From: Cupriavidus consociatus
GTDB taxonomy: Bacteria > Pseudomonadota > Gammaproteobacteria > Burkholderiales > Burkholderiaceae
NCBI RefSeq assembly: GCF_017814975.1
Contig: NZ_JAGIQA010000019.1
Coordinates: forward strand, 62,001-126,000
DNA length: 64,000 nucleotides
Direction of reading: 5' to 3'
This document shows positions 47,940 to 58,200 of this stretch, piece by piece. Each line of letters opens with the position of its first letter. Position 1 is the first letter of the stretch. The notes under the pieces were generated by a model. It saw only the letters and a list, made by a program, of their open reading frames with translations. It was not told the origin of the DNA and searched no databases. A program made the position numbers and the translations under genes.

Positions 47940-48413
47940 ATGTCCGTATATACCGCCGAAGTCCTGTGGCAGCGCGACGGGCAGGATTTCACCGGCAACC
48001 GCTACAGCCGCAGGCACCTGCTGCGCTTCGACGGCGGCGCCGAAGTCCAGGGCTCGTCGTCGCCCCATGTGGTGCCACTGCCGATGTCGGACGCCAGCGC
48101 GATCGATCCGGAAGAGATGTTCATCGCCTCGCTGTCGAGCTGCCACATGCTGTGGTTCTTGTCGCTGGCGGCGAAACAGCGCTTTGTGGTCGACCGCTAT
48201 GTCGATGCCGCCACCGGCGTGATGGAAAAGAACCGTGAGGGCCAGACGGCGATGACGGTGGTGACCTTGCGTCCCCAGGTCACTTTCTCCGCCGGGCGCG
48301 AGCCCACCCGCGACGAGCTGGAGCGCCTGCACCATGCCGCGCACGATGCCTGCTTTATCGCCAACTCGGTCCGGACCGAGGTGCGGTGCGAACCGCTGGT
48401 CGCCGGCGCCTAG
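47940..48413 (+). CDS. OsmC/Ohr-family protein
   Basis: A 157-residue OsmC-like peroxidase. The two redox Cys are Cys68 (ASLSSCHMLWFL) and Cys138 (HDACFIANSV), separated as in the YhfA/OsmC group, with an Arg in GNRYSRRHLLRF near the N-terminus. Family members reduce organic hydroperoxides or handle persulfides using lipoyl or other thiols. AGGAG lies seven bases before the ATG. Co-directional with the preceding persulfide dioxygenase and the following hydrolase, with gaps of 26 and 10 bases, so one operon is likely. Confidence 0.88.
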   Translation: MSVYTAEVLWQRDGQDFTGNRYSRRHLLRFDGGAEVQGSSSPHVVPLPMSDASAIDPEEMFIASLSSCHMLWFLSLAAKQRFVVDRYVDAATGVMEKNREGQTAMTVVTLRPQVTFSAGREPTRDELERLHHAAHDACFIANSVRTEVRCEPLVAGA

Positions 48414-48423
48414 CCGCCCCCCC

Positions 48424-49257
48424 ATGCCGGTACCTGCGCTGCCCGCGGCACGGCCCGCGTCGGCGCGGCGCCTGCTGCGCTGGCTGCTGGCTGGCGTGGT
48501 CCTGCTTGGGTCCGTCCTGATGCTGCAGGATCGCTTCCTCTACTTTCCCGACAAGGCCTCGGTCGACGACATGGTCGCGCCCGGATTGCGCGCATGGCCG
48601 GGCCCGGATGATTTTCGCGGCCTGCTGGCCGAGCCGCACGGCCCCGTCCGCGCTACCGCCATCGTCTTCCACGGCAATGCCGGACACGCCGGCCATCGCG
48701 GCTACTACGCCAGCGTGCTGACGCGCCTGGGCATCCGCGTGATCCTGGCCGAATACCCGGGCTATGGCCCGCGCGGCGGCACGCTTGGCGAGCGCAGCTT
48801 CGTCGACGATGCCGGACAGGCGATTGATCTGGCCCGGCGCCAATTCGACGGCCCGCTGCTGCTGGTCGGCGAATCGCTCGGCGCCGGTGTTGCGGCGGCC
48901 GCCGCCGCGCGCCAGCGCGAGCACGTCGATGCCGTGCTGCTGATTACGCCGTGGGACAAGCTCGCCCACGTCGCCGCACACCACTATTCATGGCTGCCGA
49001 CCGGATGGCTGCTGCGCGACCGTTACGACAGCGTGACCCACCTGGCCACTTTTGGCCGCCCGGTCATGGTGGTTGTGGCCGAACGCGACAGCATCGTTCC
49101 GCCCCGGCTAGGCAAGGCGCTCTATGAAGCGCTGGACGAACCGCGCCGCCTGGCGGTGATCGACCACGCGGGGCACAATGACTGGACCGGCTACGTCGAC
49201 GAGGCATGGTGGCGCAACGCGCTCGCGTTCCTGCTGTCGCCGCCGGCGTCCCGCTGA
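48424..49257 (+). CDS. membrane-anchored alpha/beta hydrolase
   Basis: A 277-residue protein with an N-terminal membrane helix (about residues 16-36, LLRWLLAGVVLLGSVLM, after an Arg-rich start) and an alpha/beta hydrolase domain of the YqjL/BEM46-like group. The oxyanion region is VFHGNAGHAGHR, the nucleophile Ser151 is in VGESLGAG, the acid is in VAERDSIVPP and the base His in DHAGHNDW. The substrate is unknown. It begins ten bases after the OsmC gene stop, so it probably belongs to that operon. Confidence 0.8.
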   Translation: MPVPALPAARPASARRLLRWLLAGVVLLGSVLMLQDRFLYFPDKASVDDMVAPGLRAWPGPDDFRGLLAEPHGPVRATAIVFHGNAGHAGHRGYYASVLTRLGIRVILAEYPGYGPRGGTLGERSFVDDAGQAIDLARRQFDGPLLLVGESLGAGVAAAAAARQREHVDAVLLITPWDKLAHVAAHHYSWLPTGWLLRDRYDSVTHLATFGRPVMVVVAERDSIVPPRLGKALYEALDEPRRLAVIDHAGHNDWTGYVDEAWWRNALAFLLSPPASR

Positions 49258-49279
49258 TTTGCGCGTGCTCGGCCTCATG

Positions 49280-50395
49280 TTACGCGGCCCAGCGCTCGCA
49301 CGCCTTGCGCACCGTCTCGCGCTGGCTGCGCGCGTCGGCATCGGTCTGGCGCAGCCATTCGGCATCGCCGTCGCGACGTTCGGCGAGCGCACGGATATTG
49401 GCCAGCGCCGGTAGCGAACCGAGCGCCTCGGCATGCGGCACCAGCGCATCGCAGATCGACAGGATATGGTCGGCGATCGGCATCCGGGTCAGCTCGTTGG
49501 GATGCACGTACTCGCCATCCAGGCCGAAGCGGCACGCCTGGAAGCGGTTGAAGGTGTACACCAGGTAATCGTCTTCCTGCGGCATGAACGGGCGCGACAG
49601 GAGCAAGTAGCGCGCCAGCATCTGGATATAGGCGGCGATATCGCAAGCGCGCTGCACCGTCAGCGGCGTGTCCATCACGCGGACCTCGATGGTGCCGAAT
49701 TCCGGCTTCGGCCGGATATCCCAGTAGAAGTCCTTCATGCTCTCGATCACGCCGGTATTGCGCATCTTCTCGAAGTACGCCGTGAAGGCGTCCCACGTCA
49801 GCAGGAAGGGCGCGCGCCCGCTCATCGGGAATGCAGCGACCGAATTCAGGCGCGCCGAGGCAAAGCCGGTATCGACACCCTGCACATACGGTGACGACGC
49901 CGCCAGCGCAACGAAGTGCGGCACGTAGCGGCCGATGGCGTGCAACAGGAACAGCGACTCGTCCGCTGTCGGGCAGCCGATATGCACGTGCTGGCCGAAC
50001 ACGGTGAACTGCTTGGCCAGGTAGCCGTACAGCTCGGAGATGTACTGGTAGCGCGGCGAGTCCGAAATGGTGCGGTCGGACCACTGCATGAACGGGTGGG
50101 TGCCGCCGCCGGAAATGCCGAGGTTGAGCGAGTGCGACGCCGCCACCATCAGGTCGCGCATGGTGGTCAGCTCGTCCAGCGCCTGCTGGTAGCTGTGGCA
50201 GATGCCCGTGCTGATCTCGATCATCGACGGGCTGATCTCCGGCTTGATGTCGCCGGCATGCTCGGCGCCCTTGAGCGCGCGCAGCAGGTCGGGCGCGAAC
50301 GGCGCCAGGTCATAGTCGTGGCGGTTGACCAGCTGCAGCTCCAGCTCCACGCCGAAGGTCAGCGCCTCGGATTGCTTGAACGATTCGAGCGACAT
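49280..50395 (-). CDS. ybdK: YbdK-type carboxylate-amine ligase (GCS2 family)
   Basis: A 371-residue member of the glutamate-cysteine ligase family 2. Landmarks: LTFGVELELQLVN near the N-terminus (ATP/metal Glu residues), PSMIEISTGIC, GGGTHPFMQW, QHVHIGCPTADES and FGTIEVRVMDTPLT. The family forms gamma-glutamyl amide bonds with ATP; E. coli YbdK has weak gamma-glutamylcysteine ligase activity and its true substrates are unknown. The ATG overlaps the stop codon of the antiporter gene by one base (TGATG), so the two are translationally coupled. Confidence 0.88.
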   Translation of the reverse strand: MSLESFKQSEALTFGVELELQLVNRHDYDLAPFAPDLLRALKGAEHAGDIKPEISPSMIEISTGICHSYQQALDELTTMRDLMVAASHSLNLGISGGGTHPFMQWSDRTISDSPRYQYISELYGYLAKQFTVFGQHVHIGCPTADESLFLLHAIGRYVPHFVALAASSPYVQGVDTGFASARLNSVAAFPMSGRAPFLLTWDAFTAYFEKMRNTGVIESMKDFYWDIRPKPEFGTIEVRVMDTPLTVQRACDIAAYIQMLARYLLLSRPFMPQEDDYLVYTFNRFQACRFGLDGEYVHPNELTRMPIADHILSICDALVPHAEALGSLPALANIRALAERRDGDAEWLRQTDADARSQRETVRKACERWAA

Positions 50396-51618
50396 CAGCG
50401 CCCTCCTCCATTGGCCCGGGATTCGCCGGCGAAGCGCAGCGCCCACGCTGCCAACACCGGACCCAGCAGTTGTTCGATCGCCAGCGCGCACAGGATGATG
50501 GCGGCCAGTGGCTGTCCGGTACCGGGGTAGATGCGCGCCACGTCGCTCATCAGCAGGTAGGCCAGCCCCGACATCGGCGCCAGCGCCAGCCCCAGTGCCA
50601 TGCACTGGCGCATGCTCAGGCCCGAGAACGATCCCAGCGACACCACCCCGGCGAACTTGGCGAGGTGGCGCAGCAGCACCAGCACGACGGCATAGACGCC
50701 GCCCACGGCCCAGTCATGCGCGGTCAGCGGCAAGCCCAGTGACACCACCATCACAATGATCAGCAGGCTGCCGGCACTGCCAAAGTGCGGCGGCCACACA
50801 TGCGGCTGGCTGTCCTGATGCTTGAACACCACGCCGGCCAGCAGCAGCGTCAGCGGCATCGACAATTTTAGTACCCGGGTCAGCGCCAGCGTGAACAGGA
50901 CCAGGCCCACCAGCACCAGGAAGCTGTAGTGGTCATCAGCCGACATGCGCTCATAGATCACGTGGCCCACCTTGCCCACCACCCATGCCAGCAGGCACGA
51001 GCCCAGCAGGAGGTAGAGGGGATGCAGCAGCGCGGCGCCCAGGTTGCCGTATTCGGAATGCAGCCACCCGGTGGTCACCTGTACGATCGCGGCGGCGTAG
51101 ATGCTGTTCAGCGCCGCCATTGCCATCAGCCGCTCCGTGACCTGGCCCTCGGCGCGCAGTTCGTTCTTGAGCTGCAGCACGATGGTGGGCGAGGTGCTGA
51201 CGGCAATGCCGCCGGCCAGGATCGCCACGCCGGGCGAGGCGCCTATCCATTGCAGCACCGCCGCGACCAGGCCCCAGGTCAGCAGGCTCTCGAAGGCGCT
51301 GGTCAGCAGCAGCCAGCGATTGGCGCGCAGCCAGGTCAGCGACAGCCGGTGCCCGAGTTCGAACAGGGCCAGGGCCAGCGCCATATCGATCAGGATACGG
51401 GTCTGGTTGACCATGTTCTCGTCGACGATGCCGCGCCCCAGCATGCCGGCGAAGAGGCCCGCCACGGCATAGCCCACGATGCGCGGGCAGCGCAGCCAGC
51501 GGCGGCTGACTTCCCCCGCCAGGCCCGCGCCCACCAGCGCGAGTCCGACCCAGAACAAGCCGCCTGGGGCGAGGGGGAGTGTAGGAAATAGTTGGCTCAG
51601 TCCGTTCATGGTCGACAT
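50395..51618 (-). CDS. cation:proton antiporter, CPA2 family
   Basis: A 407-residue membrane protein with about twelve hydrophobic helices of the KefB/KefC/GerN type. Conserved parts are RCPRIVGYAVAGLFAGMLG, LALALFELGHRLSLTWL, GGIAVSTSPTIVLQLKNEL (the CPA2 ion-binding region) and ALGLALAPMSGLAYLL. It exchanges K+ or Na+ for protons. The C-terminus ends right after the transport domain, so the cytosolic RCK/KTN domain that gives glutathione control in KefC is missing. Its partner gene encodes a gamma-glutamyl ligase-like protein. Confidence 0.85.
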   Translation of the reverse strand: MSTMNGLSQLFPTLPLAPGGLFWVGLALVGAGLAGEVSRRWLRCPRIVGYAVAGLFAGMLGRGIVDENMVNQTRILIDMALALALFELGHRLSLTWLRANRWLLLTSAFESLLTWGLVAAVLQWIGASPGVAILAGGIAVSTSPTIVLQLKNELRAEGQVTERLMAMAALNSIYAAAIVQVTTGWLHSEYGNLGAALLHPLYLLLGSCLLAWVVGKVGHVIYERMSADDHYSFLVLVGLVLFTLALTRVLKLSMPLTLLLAGVVFKHQDSQPHVWPPHFGSAGSLLIIVMVVSLGLPLTAHDWAVGGVYAVVLVLLRHLAKFAGVVSLGSFSGLSMRQCMALGLALAPMSGLAYLLMSDVARIYPGTGQPLAAIILCALAIEQLLGPVLAAWALRFAGESRANGGGR

Positions 51619-51699
51619 GGTAATGTAAGCACATCACAATCCATGTCAGTGATTGTCCGACACCGCACCAAACGCATCACGAACTTCTGTCAACTTCTC

Positions 51700-51733
51700 G
51701 TAAAAAACGCCATCTTCGAGATGGCGTTTTTTA
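51700..51733. terminator. bidirectional intrinsic terminator
   Basis: A perfect inverted repeat (GTAAAAAACGCCATCT, loop TCG, complement) with A- and T-runs at the two ends. Its right arm follows the 3' end of the TPR gene; on the left lies the antiporter promoter region. Confidence 0.9.
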
Positions 51734-51777
51734 CATTTTGTGGGGAACTCAGCGCGCCCCGATCGCCGTGCGGCGCT

Positions 51778-53736
51778 TCAGACGCCCCAGACTTTCCAGC
51801 GCGGGCGCGTGGACTTCAGCGCCGTCTCCATCTGCGCATACAAAGTGCGCGTGGCGCCCTGCGCGGCGCCGCGTGTCCGCGCCTTGTCGAAGTAAGCCAG
51901 CGCGGTCTCGCGCTGCTGCACGCCGAGTGCCGACTCGACCACGCGCAGGCATACCTCGGCATCCCAGTCGTCGCGCACGGCAAAGGCGGCGGCGAAGTCC
52001 GCCATGGCCGCCTCATGGCGCCGCGCGGCGTTGTGGACCAGGCCGCGCTGGAGGCGCGGACCGGCCTGGTCGTCGGGATCGCCCTCGGTCAGCGCGACCG
52101 CCTGCTCGAACATCGGCAGCGCGCGCTCCGGATCGCCCAGCTCGCGCCAAAGCAGCCCGAAGCGGTTGTACAGCCAGGCGTCCTCGACCAGAAGCGCGCG
52201 GCGCTGCTGGGCCTCGATCTCGGCCAGCGCGTCGGCACGGTCATGTTCGTCCATGCGGGCCATCTGCGCCTGCAGCAGCACGGCGAAGTGTGCGCGCGCA
52301 TGCGCCATGGGGTGCGCGGCTTCGCTGCGGGCCTCTACCGGCAGCGCATCCAGGCGCGCGTCCATATGCGCCATCGCGGCGCGCGCGGCCTCGGTCGGTT
52401 CGGCGCCACCCATGGCCTTCCAGGCCGCGATCAGGCGGCTGAAGGCCCAGGTGACATCGGCCGGGTTGCGCTCGAGCGGGTAGCGGTTGAGCACTTCGCC
52501 GGCCAGCTCGACCACCTTGCTGTGCTGGCCCGCGCCGGCATGGCAGTCGAGCAGGTCGATCCAGTGGTCGATGAACTCGCTGGCGGCCATCCCCTGGCGA
52601 TGCAGCGCGATGCGCTCTTCCAGGTGAGCGGCATCGGCGGGCAGGCTGCGCGCCAGCAGGCGGCACAACAAGGAATACACGTGCGGATCGGCATTGCCGC
52701 CGTGCCCCGCGGCATCGCCCTGGCCGGTGGCGAAATACTGGTCGTAGCACGTCACGCCGCGGCGGCACGCGGCCACCAGCGCGGGGCGCAGCGCTGCCTC
52801 GGCAGCTGGAACTTCGTCGATGAACTCGCCCAGCGCCATGGCGGCGCGGTAGTAGGCGGCGCCGTCATCGGACTTGTCGGTGATGGCAAAGCGCAGCCAG
52901 GGCTCCCGTTCGGCATCCTGCGCGCCGGCCTTGGCCAGTTGATGGCGCCAGGCCAGTTCGCGTACCTGGGCCTGCGGGTCAGGCACCTGGCGCAGGTAGA
53001 CGGCCAGATCGTCGAGCGCGCCCTGCGTGTCGCCAACGCCCCAGCGCAGCGGCGCGCGCAGCCGGCGCGCCTCGGGATGGTCAGGATGCTCGGCCAGCAC
53101 CCGGGCGGCCTGGTCGGCGGCGAGCGCGTCGCCGGCGTCAGCGTCGAGCTGCAGCAGCTGCGGGTTGTCCAGCGCCACGCGGCCCAGGCAGACGCGCATC
53201 AGCGGCTCCACCGGCACGCCGGCGGCCTTGGCACGGGCAATGTAGTCCTGCGCCAGCGGCGCGATGTCTTCCGCGCCCAGGTCGGGATTGCGGAACATCA
53301 GATCGTGCCAGTAGCGTGCCGCGCCAGCCATATCGTTCATGCGCAGCGCGGCCAGGCCGGCGTGGAAATGCGCCGGCCATTCGCCCGACAGCAAGCCGCT
53401 GCGCTGCGCGGCCTCGTGCAGCCACGGGCGCGCCTCGGCGTCGCGGCCCACGCTCATCAGCATGGCGCCGTAGCGGTGCGCGATCACGCCGCGCGAGGCC
53501 CAGCGGTGCGGCGGCTGCAGAGGCAGGCTGTCCACGCGCCCAAGTGCCTCGTCCAGCACGGCGAATGCCGCGGCGGCATCGCCGTTGTCGAAGTGCAGCC
53601 GCGCGCGCAGCGTGACGAAATCGACCACCTCGGGCCGGGCCTGCGCGAGCTGGTCGGCGATCTGCAGGGCTTCGGCAAAGCGGCCCAGGTTGGCAAGCTC
53701 GATGGCGTGGTCGTAGCTGACTTCCGGCACGGACAC
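51778..53736 (-). CDS. tetratricopeptide-repeat protein
   Basis: A 652-residue soluble protein built almost wholly of paired helices of TPR type, recognisable in units such as AIELANLGRFAEALQIADQL, PHRWASRGVIAHRYGAMLMS and LWRELGDPERALPMFEQAV. No enzymatic domain, signal peptide or membrane segment is seen; it is probably a scaffold. The GTG start is chosen because AGAAGGAG sits exactly six bases upstream; an ATG six codons earlier would place that site inside the gene and has none of its own. Function unknown. Ends at a strong bidirectional terminator. Confidence 0.7.
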   Translation of the reverse strand: MSVPEVSYDHAIELANLGRFAEALQIADQLAQARPEVVDFVTLRARLHFDNGDAAAAFAVLDEALGRVDSLPLQPPHRWASRGVIAHRYGAMLMSVGRDAEARPWLHEAAQRSGLLSGEWPAHFHAGLAALRMNDMAGAARYWHDLMFRNPDLGAEDIAPLAQDYIARAKAAGVPVEPLMRVCLGRVALDNPQLLQLDADAGDALAADQAARVLAEHPDHPEARRLRAPLRWGVGDTQGALDDLAVYLRQVPDPQAQVRELAWRHQLAKAGAQDAEREPWLRFAITDKSDDGAAYYRAAMALGEFIDEVPAAEAALRPALVAACRRGVTCYDQYFATGQGDAAGHGGNADPHVYSLLCRLLARSLPADAAHLEERIALHRQGMAASEFIDHWIDLLDCHAGAGQHSKVVELAGEVLNRYPLERNPADVTWAFSRLIAAWKAMGGAEPTEAARAAMAHMDARLDALPVEARSEAAHPMAHARAHFAVLLQAQMARMDEHDRADALAEIEAQQRRALLVEDAWLYNRFGLLWRELGDPERALPMFEQAVALTEGDPDDQAGPRLQRGLVHNAARRHEAAMADFAAAFAVRDDWDAEVCLRVVESALGVQQRETALAYFDKARTRGAAQGATRTLYAQMETALKSTRPRWKVWGV

Positions 53737-53844
53737 GTACTGCTCCTTCTGCATTTTGGTAAGCGAGTGCGGGATTATGCGCCATGAGGGCGATCCGCAT
53801 CCGGACAACCATCGGCACAGTGGCCGCTTTTTTTAGCCTGCGCA

Positions 53845-53875
53845 CCAAAAACAAAACGCCACCCGAGGGTGGCGT
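53845..53875 (-). terminator. intrinsic terminator of the livK-type gene
   Basis: On the reverse strand ACGCCACCC pairs with GGGTGGCGT around a two-base loop and runs into TTTGTTTTTGG. It lies 23 bases beyond the binding-protein stop. Confidence 0.85.
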
Positions 53876-53898
53876 CCTGCCTGGCGGGCATGGATGGC

Positions 53899-55050
53899 TT
53901 ACTTGCCGCCAACCGTTTCCAGCACGGTCCACTTGCCGCCCACCACCTTGTAGACGGTGATGCCGCCGTCCTTCAGGTCGCCGCGGGCGTCATAGGCCAG
54001 CGTCCTGGTGGTCACGCCCTGCATGCTGGTCGCGGCCAGCACCGGCAGGTAGCGCGCCGGATCGGCCGAACCGGCCTTGACCATCGCGGTCATCATCGCG
54101 GTGGCGCCGTCATACGAATACGGCGAGTAGGTCTGCACCTTGGAGCCGAAGCGCTTCTCGTACTTCTTCTCATAGGCGGCGCCGCCCGGCATCTGCTCCA
54201 GCGGCAGGCCTGCCAGCGACACCACGGTGCCTTCGGCGGCAGGGCCGGCCAGCTTCAGGAAGTTGTCGGTCTTGGACATTTCGCCCGACACCAGCGGAGC
54301 CTTGATGCCCAGTTCCTTGACCTGCTTGGCCATCGGCGCGGACTGGGTTTCGGCGCCGCCGTAGAAGATGATGTCCGGGTTGCTGCGCTTGATGTTGGTC
54401 AGCACGGCCTTGAAGTCCACCGCCTTGTCGTTGGTGAACTCGCGGCGAACGATCTTGCCGCCGGCGGCCTTGGCGGCCTTCTCGAACTCGTCGGCCAGGC
54501 CCTGGCCGTACGCGGTGCGGTCATCGACGATGGCGATGTTCTTCGCGCCCAGCTTCTTCACCACAAAGGCGCCGATCACCGAACCCTGCTGGGTGTCGGA
54601 GGTCATCATGCGGAAGGTGGTCTTGAAACCCTGCTTGGTGTATTCGGGCGCGGTCGCCATGGCGATCTGCGGAATGCCGGCACGGTTGTAGACCATCGAC
54701 GCCGGAATGGTGGTGCCCGAGTTGAAGTGGCCGAGCATGCCCTGGATACCGCCGTCGACCAGCTTCTGCGCGACCACCGAACCGGTCTTGGGGTCGGCCT
54801 GGTCGTCTTCGGAGACCAGCACGAACTTGACTTCCTTGCCGCCGATCTTGGGCTTGGTGGCGTTCATGTCCTCGATCGCGAGGACGATGCCGTTCTGCAT
54901 GTCCTTGCCGTACTGGGCCTGGCCGCCGGTCATCGGGCCGGCATAGCCCAGCTTGATTTCCTGTGCCTGCGCGAAGGCGGCGGAGGCGGCGGTCAGGCCG
55001 GCCAGGGTCAGGGCAACGGTCAGTGCCGTCTTGTGGAATGTCGAGCTCAT
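53899..55050 (-). CDS. livK: branched-chain amino acid ABC transporter substrate-binding protein
   Basis: A 383-residue periplasmic binding protein. The signal peptide (about residues 1-27, ending AAFAQ) precedes IKLGYAGPMTGGQAQYGKDMQNGIVLAIEDMN, the usual LivK/LivJ opening. The fold continues with GHFNSGTTIPASMVYN, YTKQGFKTTFRMMTSDTQQGS and YGQGLADEFEKAAKAAGGK; the C-terminus has YSYDGATAMM. AAGGAGA precedes the ATG. No permease or ATPase genes adjoin, so this is an orphan receptor that must use a remote Liv transporter. Its own terminator makes it monocistronic. Leucine-type ligands are probable but not proven. Confidence 0.9.
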   Translation of the reverse strand: MSSTFHKTALTVALTLAGLTAASAAFAQAQEIKLGYAGPMTGGQAQYGKDMQNGIVLAIEDMNATKPKIGGKEVKFVLVSEDDQADPKTGSVVAQKLVDGGIQGMLGHFNSGTTIPASMVYNRAGIPQIAMATAPEYTKQGFKTTFRMMTSDTQQGSVIGAFVVKKLGAKNIAIVDDRTAYGQGLADEFEKAAKAAGGKIVRREFTNDKAVDFKAVLTNIKRSNPDIIFYGGAETQSAPMAKQVKELGIKAPLVSGEMSKTDNFLKLAGPAAEGTVVSLAGLPLEQMPGGAAYEKKYEKRFGSKVQTYSPYSYDGATAMMTAMVKAGSADPARYLPVLAATSMQGVTTRTLAYDARGDLKDGGITVYKVVGGKWTVLETVGGK

Positions 55051-55230
55051 CAGATCTCCTTGGGTCCCAATTGGTGCCACGCTGTGCCGCGGGGGTGCCG
55101 GTATGGCTCCCTGAGCGGCGTATTTTTCGAGGTGCGGCCTGGCAGTGCCGCGCCCTCCTTGGTATGCGCGCCGGGGGCAGGATCGCCGCCACCGGTGCGC
55201 GCTTCGACAAGACGCGCGTCCGAGAGTGCC

Positions 55231-58200
55231 TCAGCCGATCGTCATCAAACTTGCATTGCCGCCCGCGGCGGCGGTGTTGACCGACAGCGAGCGCTCGATC
55301 AGCAGGCGGTCGAGCGCGACGGTCGGCTCGCCTTGCGCCAGCCCCTGCACGCCGATGATCGGCCCCGGGCGCGCCGCCACCTGCTCGCACACCGTGCGCA
55401 GCTGGTCTGAGTCGCCGTGGTGCAGCACCGCATCGATGGCGATGTCCGCGGCGGTCCAGTCAGCCACCATGCGGACGCGCGATTGTACGCCCTTAGGCAG
55501 GCGCGCAAACAGCCCCCGCGCAACAGGGTTTTCCGGCCATACGGCGCGCGCGCCGACGGTCAGCACGGCGGCCAGCTGCACCGCCAGGTCGGCTTCCTGC
55601 GCGGCCAGGCACAGCACGTGAGCGCGCGGCAGCAGCGTGTAGGTGTTGCGCTCGCCGGTGGGGCCGGGCAGCGTCACCGCCAGGCCCGACGGCGATGCCT
55701 CGGCAAAGCGCGCGCAGGCGTCGGCGACCGCGGGCAGCTCGGTGGCGGCCCAGTTGCGGAAGGCTTCGGCGGCGCGCGCTGCTTCATCGTCCGGGCCGAC
55801 CATCTCGGCGTGGCTCGTCACATCTGCCGCGCGCACGCTGCGTGCCACCGCGTCCTGCGGACACACCGACAGCAGCCGGTGCAGGTAGAGCGGGCCGCCC
55901 GCCTTGGGTCCGGTGCCCGACAGTGCCTCGCCACCGAACGGCTGCACGCCCACCACCGCGCCGACGATGTTGCGGTTCACGTACAGGTTGCCCACATGGG
56001 CGCGGCTGACGATAAACGAGATGGTTTCGTCGATGCGGGTATGAATGCCCAGCGTCAGGCCGTAGTTGGTGCCGTTGATCTGGCTGACCATGGTGTCGAG
56101 CGCGGCGCGCGGGAAGCGCACCACGTGCAGCACCGGGCCGAACACTTCGCGCTTCAGTTCCTCGATGCTGTCCAGCTCGATCAGCGTCGGCGGCACGAAG
56201 GTGCCATTGCGGCAGCTGGCGCCCTGCGCGGCGTTGGGGTCGGCCTGATGGACGCGGCGGCCCTTGGCACGCATGGCGTCGATATGGCGCACGATGTTGG
56301 CGCGCGCCTCTTCGTCGATCACCGGGCCGACGTCGGTGGACAGGCGATCCGGGTTGGCCATGGTCAGTTCCTGCATCGCGCCCTTGAGCATCTCCAGCAC
56401 GCGGTCAGCCACGTCCTCCTGCAGGCACAGCACGCGCAGCGCCGAACAGCGCTGGCCGGCCGAGTCGAAGGCGGAGTTGACCACGTCGCCGACCACCTGC
56501 TCGGCCAGCGCCGAGGAGTCGACGATCATCGCGTTCTGGCCGCCGGTCTCGGCGATCAGCGGGATCGGACGGCCGGCGGCGTCAAGACGGCCGGCGACAT
56601 TGCGTTGCAGGATGCGCGCGACCTCGGTCGAGCCGGTGAACATCACGCCCTTGATGCGGGCATCGCCCACCAGCGCGGCACCGACGGTCTCGCCGCGGCC
56701 CGGCAGCAGCTGCACCGCGCCGGCCGGAACGCCGGCGTCGCGCAGCAGCTTCACCGCGGCGGCGGCGATCAGCGGGGTCTGCTCGGCGGGCTTGGCCAGC
56801 ACCGGGTTGCCGGCGGCCAGCGCCGCGGCGACCTGCCCGGTGAAGATCGCCAGCGGGAAATTCCACGGGCTGATGCACACCACCGGGCCCAGCGGGCGAT
56901 GGGTCTCGTTGTCGAAGCCGCGGCGAATCTCGGCGGCGTAGTAGCGCAGGAAGTCCACCGCCTCGCGCACTTCGGCGATGGCGTTGGAGAAGGTCTTGCC
57001 GGCCTCGCGCATGATGATGCCCATCAGCGACTGCATCTGGGCTTCCATCAGGTCCGCGGCGCGCTCGAGCGCGGCGGCGCGCACGTCCGGGGGCGTGGCT
57101 TGCCAGATCGGTGCGGCATTGACGGCGGCCTGCAGCGCGGCGTCGACGTCGGCCTGGCTGGCTTCGGTGACCTGGCCGACCACGTCACGGTGGTCGGCGG
57201 GGTTCAGCACCGGCGTGGTGATGGCGTCGGCCGAGCGCGGCGAATCGGCGACCAGCGCGGCGCCCAGCATCGGCTCGGCAACCTGGCGCTCGCTGGTGCC
57301 CGCCAGCAAGGCCGACGACAGCGACGCCAGCCGGTGTTCATTGGCCAGGTCGATGCCGGCGGAATTGGGACGGCTCTTGCCGTACAGCGTGCGTGGCGAC
57401 GGGATGCGCGGATGCGGCAGGCCCAGCGTGCCTTCGTCGCGGTGCATGGCCTCGACCACGGCAACGGGGTCGGCAACCAGCTCGTCCAGCGAGATGGTGT
57501 CGTCGGCGATGCGGTTCACGAACGAGGTGTTGGCGCCGTTCTCCAGCAGGCGGCGCACCAGGTAGGCCAGCAGCGTCTCATGTGTGCCGACCGGCGCGTA
57601 GATGCGGCACGGGCGGTTGAACTTGCCGTCGGCGGTGGGGCCGACCACCTGGTCGTACAGCGGCTCGCCCATGCCGTGCAGGCACTGGAACTCGTACTGG
57701 CCTGGATAGTAGCTGTGGCCGGCGATCTGATAGATGGCCGACAGGGTATGCGCGTTGTGCGTCGCGAACTGCGGATAGATCGCGTCCGGCACCGACAGCA
57801 GCTTGCGCGCGCAGGCCACGTACGACACATCGGTGTAGACCTTGCGCGTGTAGACCGGATAGCCTTCCAGGCCTTCCACCTGGCCGCGCTTGATCTCGCT
57901 GTCCCAATAGGCGCCCTTGACCAGCCGGATCATCAGGCGGTGGCGGCTGCGGCGGGCCAGGTCGATCAGGTAGTCGATCACGAACGGGCAGCGCTTCTGG
58001 TAGCCCTGCACCACGAAGCCGATGCCATTCCAGCCGGCCAGCTCGGGCTCGAAGCACAGGCGCTCCAGCAGGTCGAGCGAGATCTCCAGGCGGTCGGCTT
58101 CCTCGGCATCGATATTGATGCCGATGTCGTACTGGCGCGCCAGCAGCGTCAGCGACTTCAGGCGCTCGTACAGTTCGCCGATCACGCGCTCGTGCTGGGC

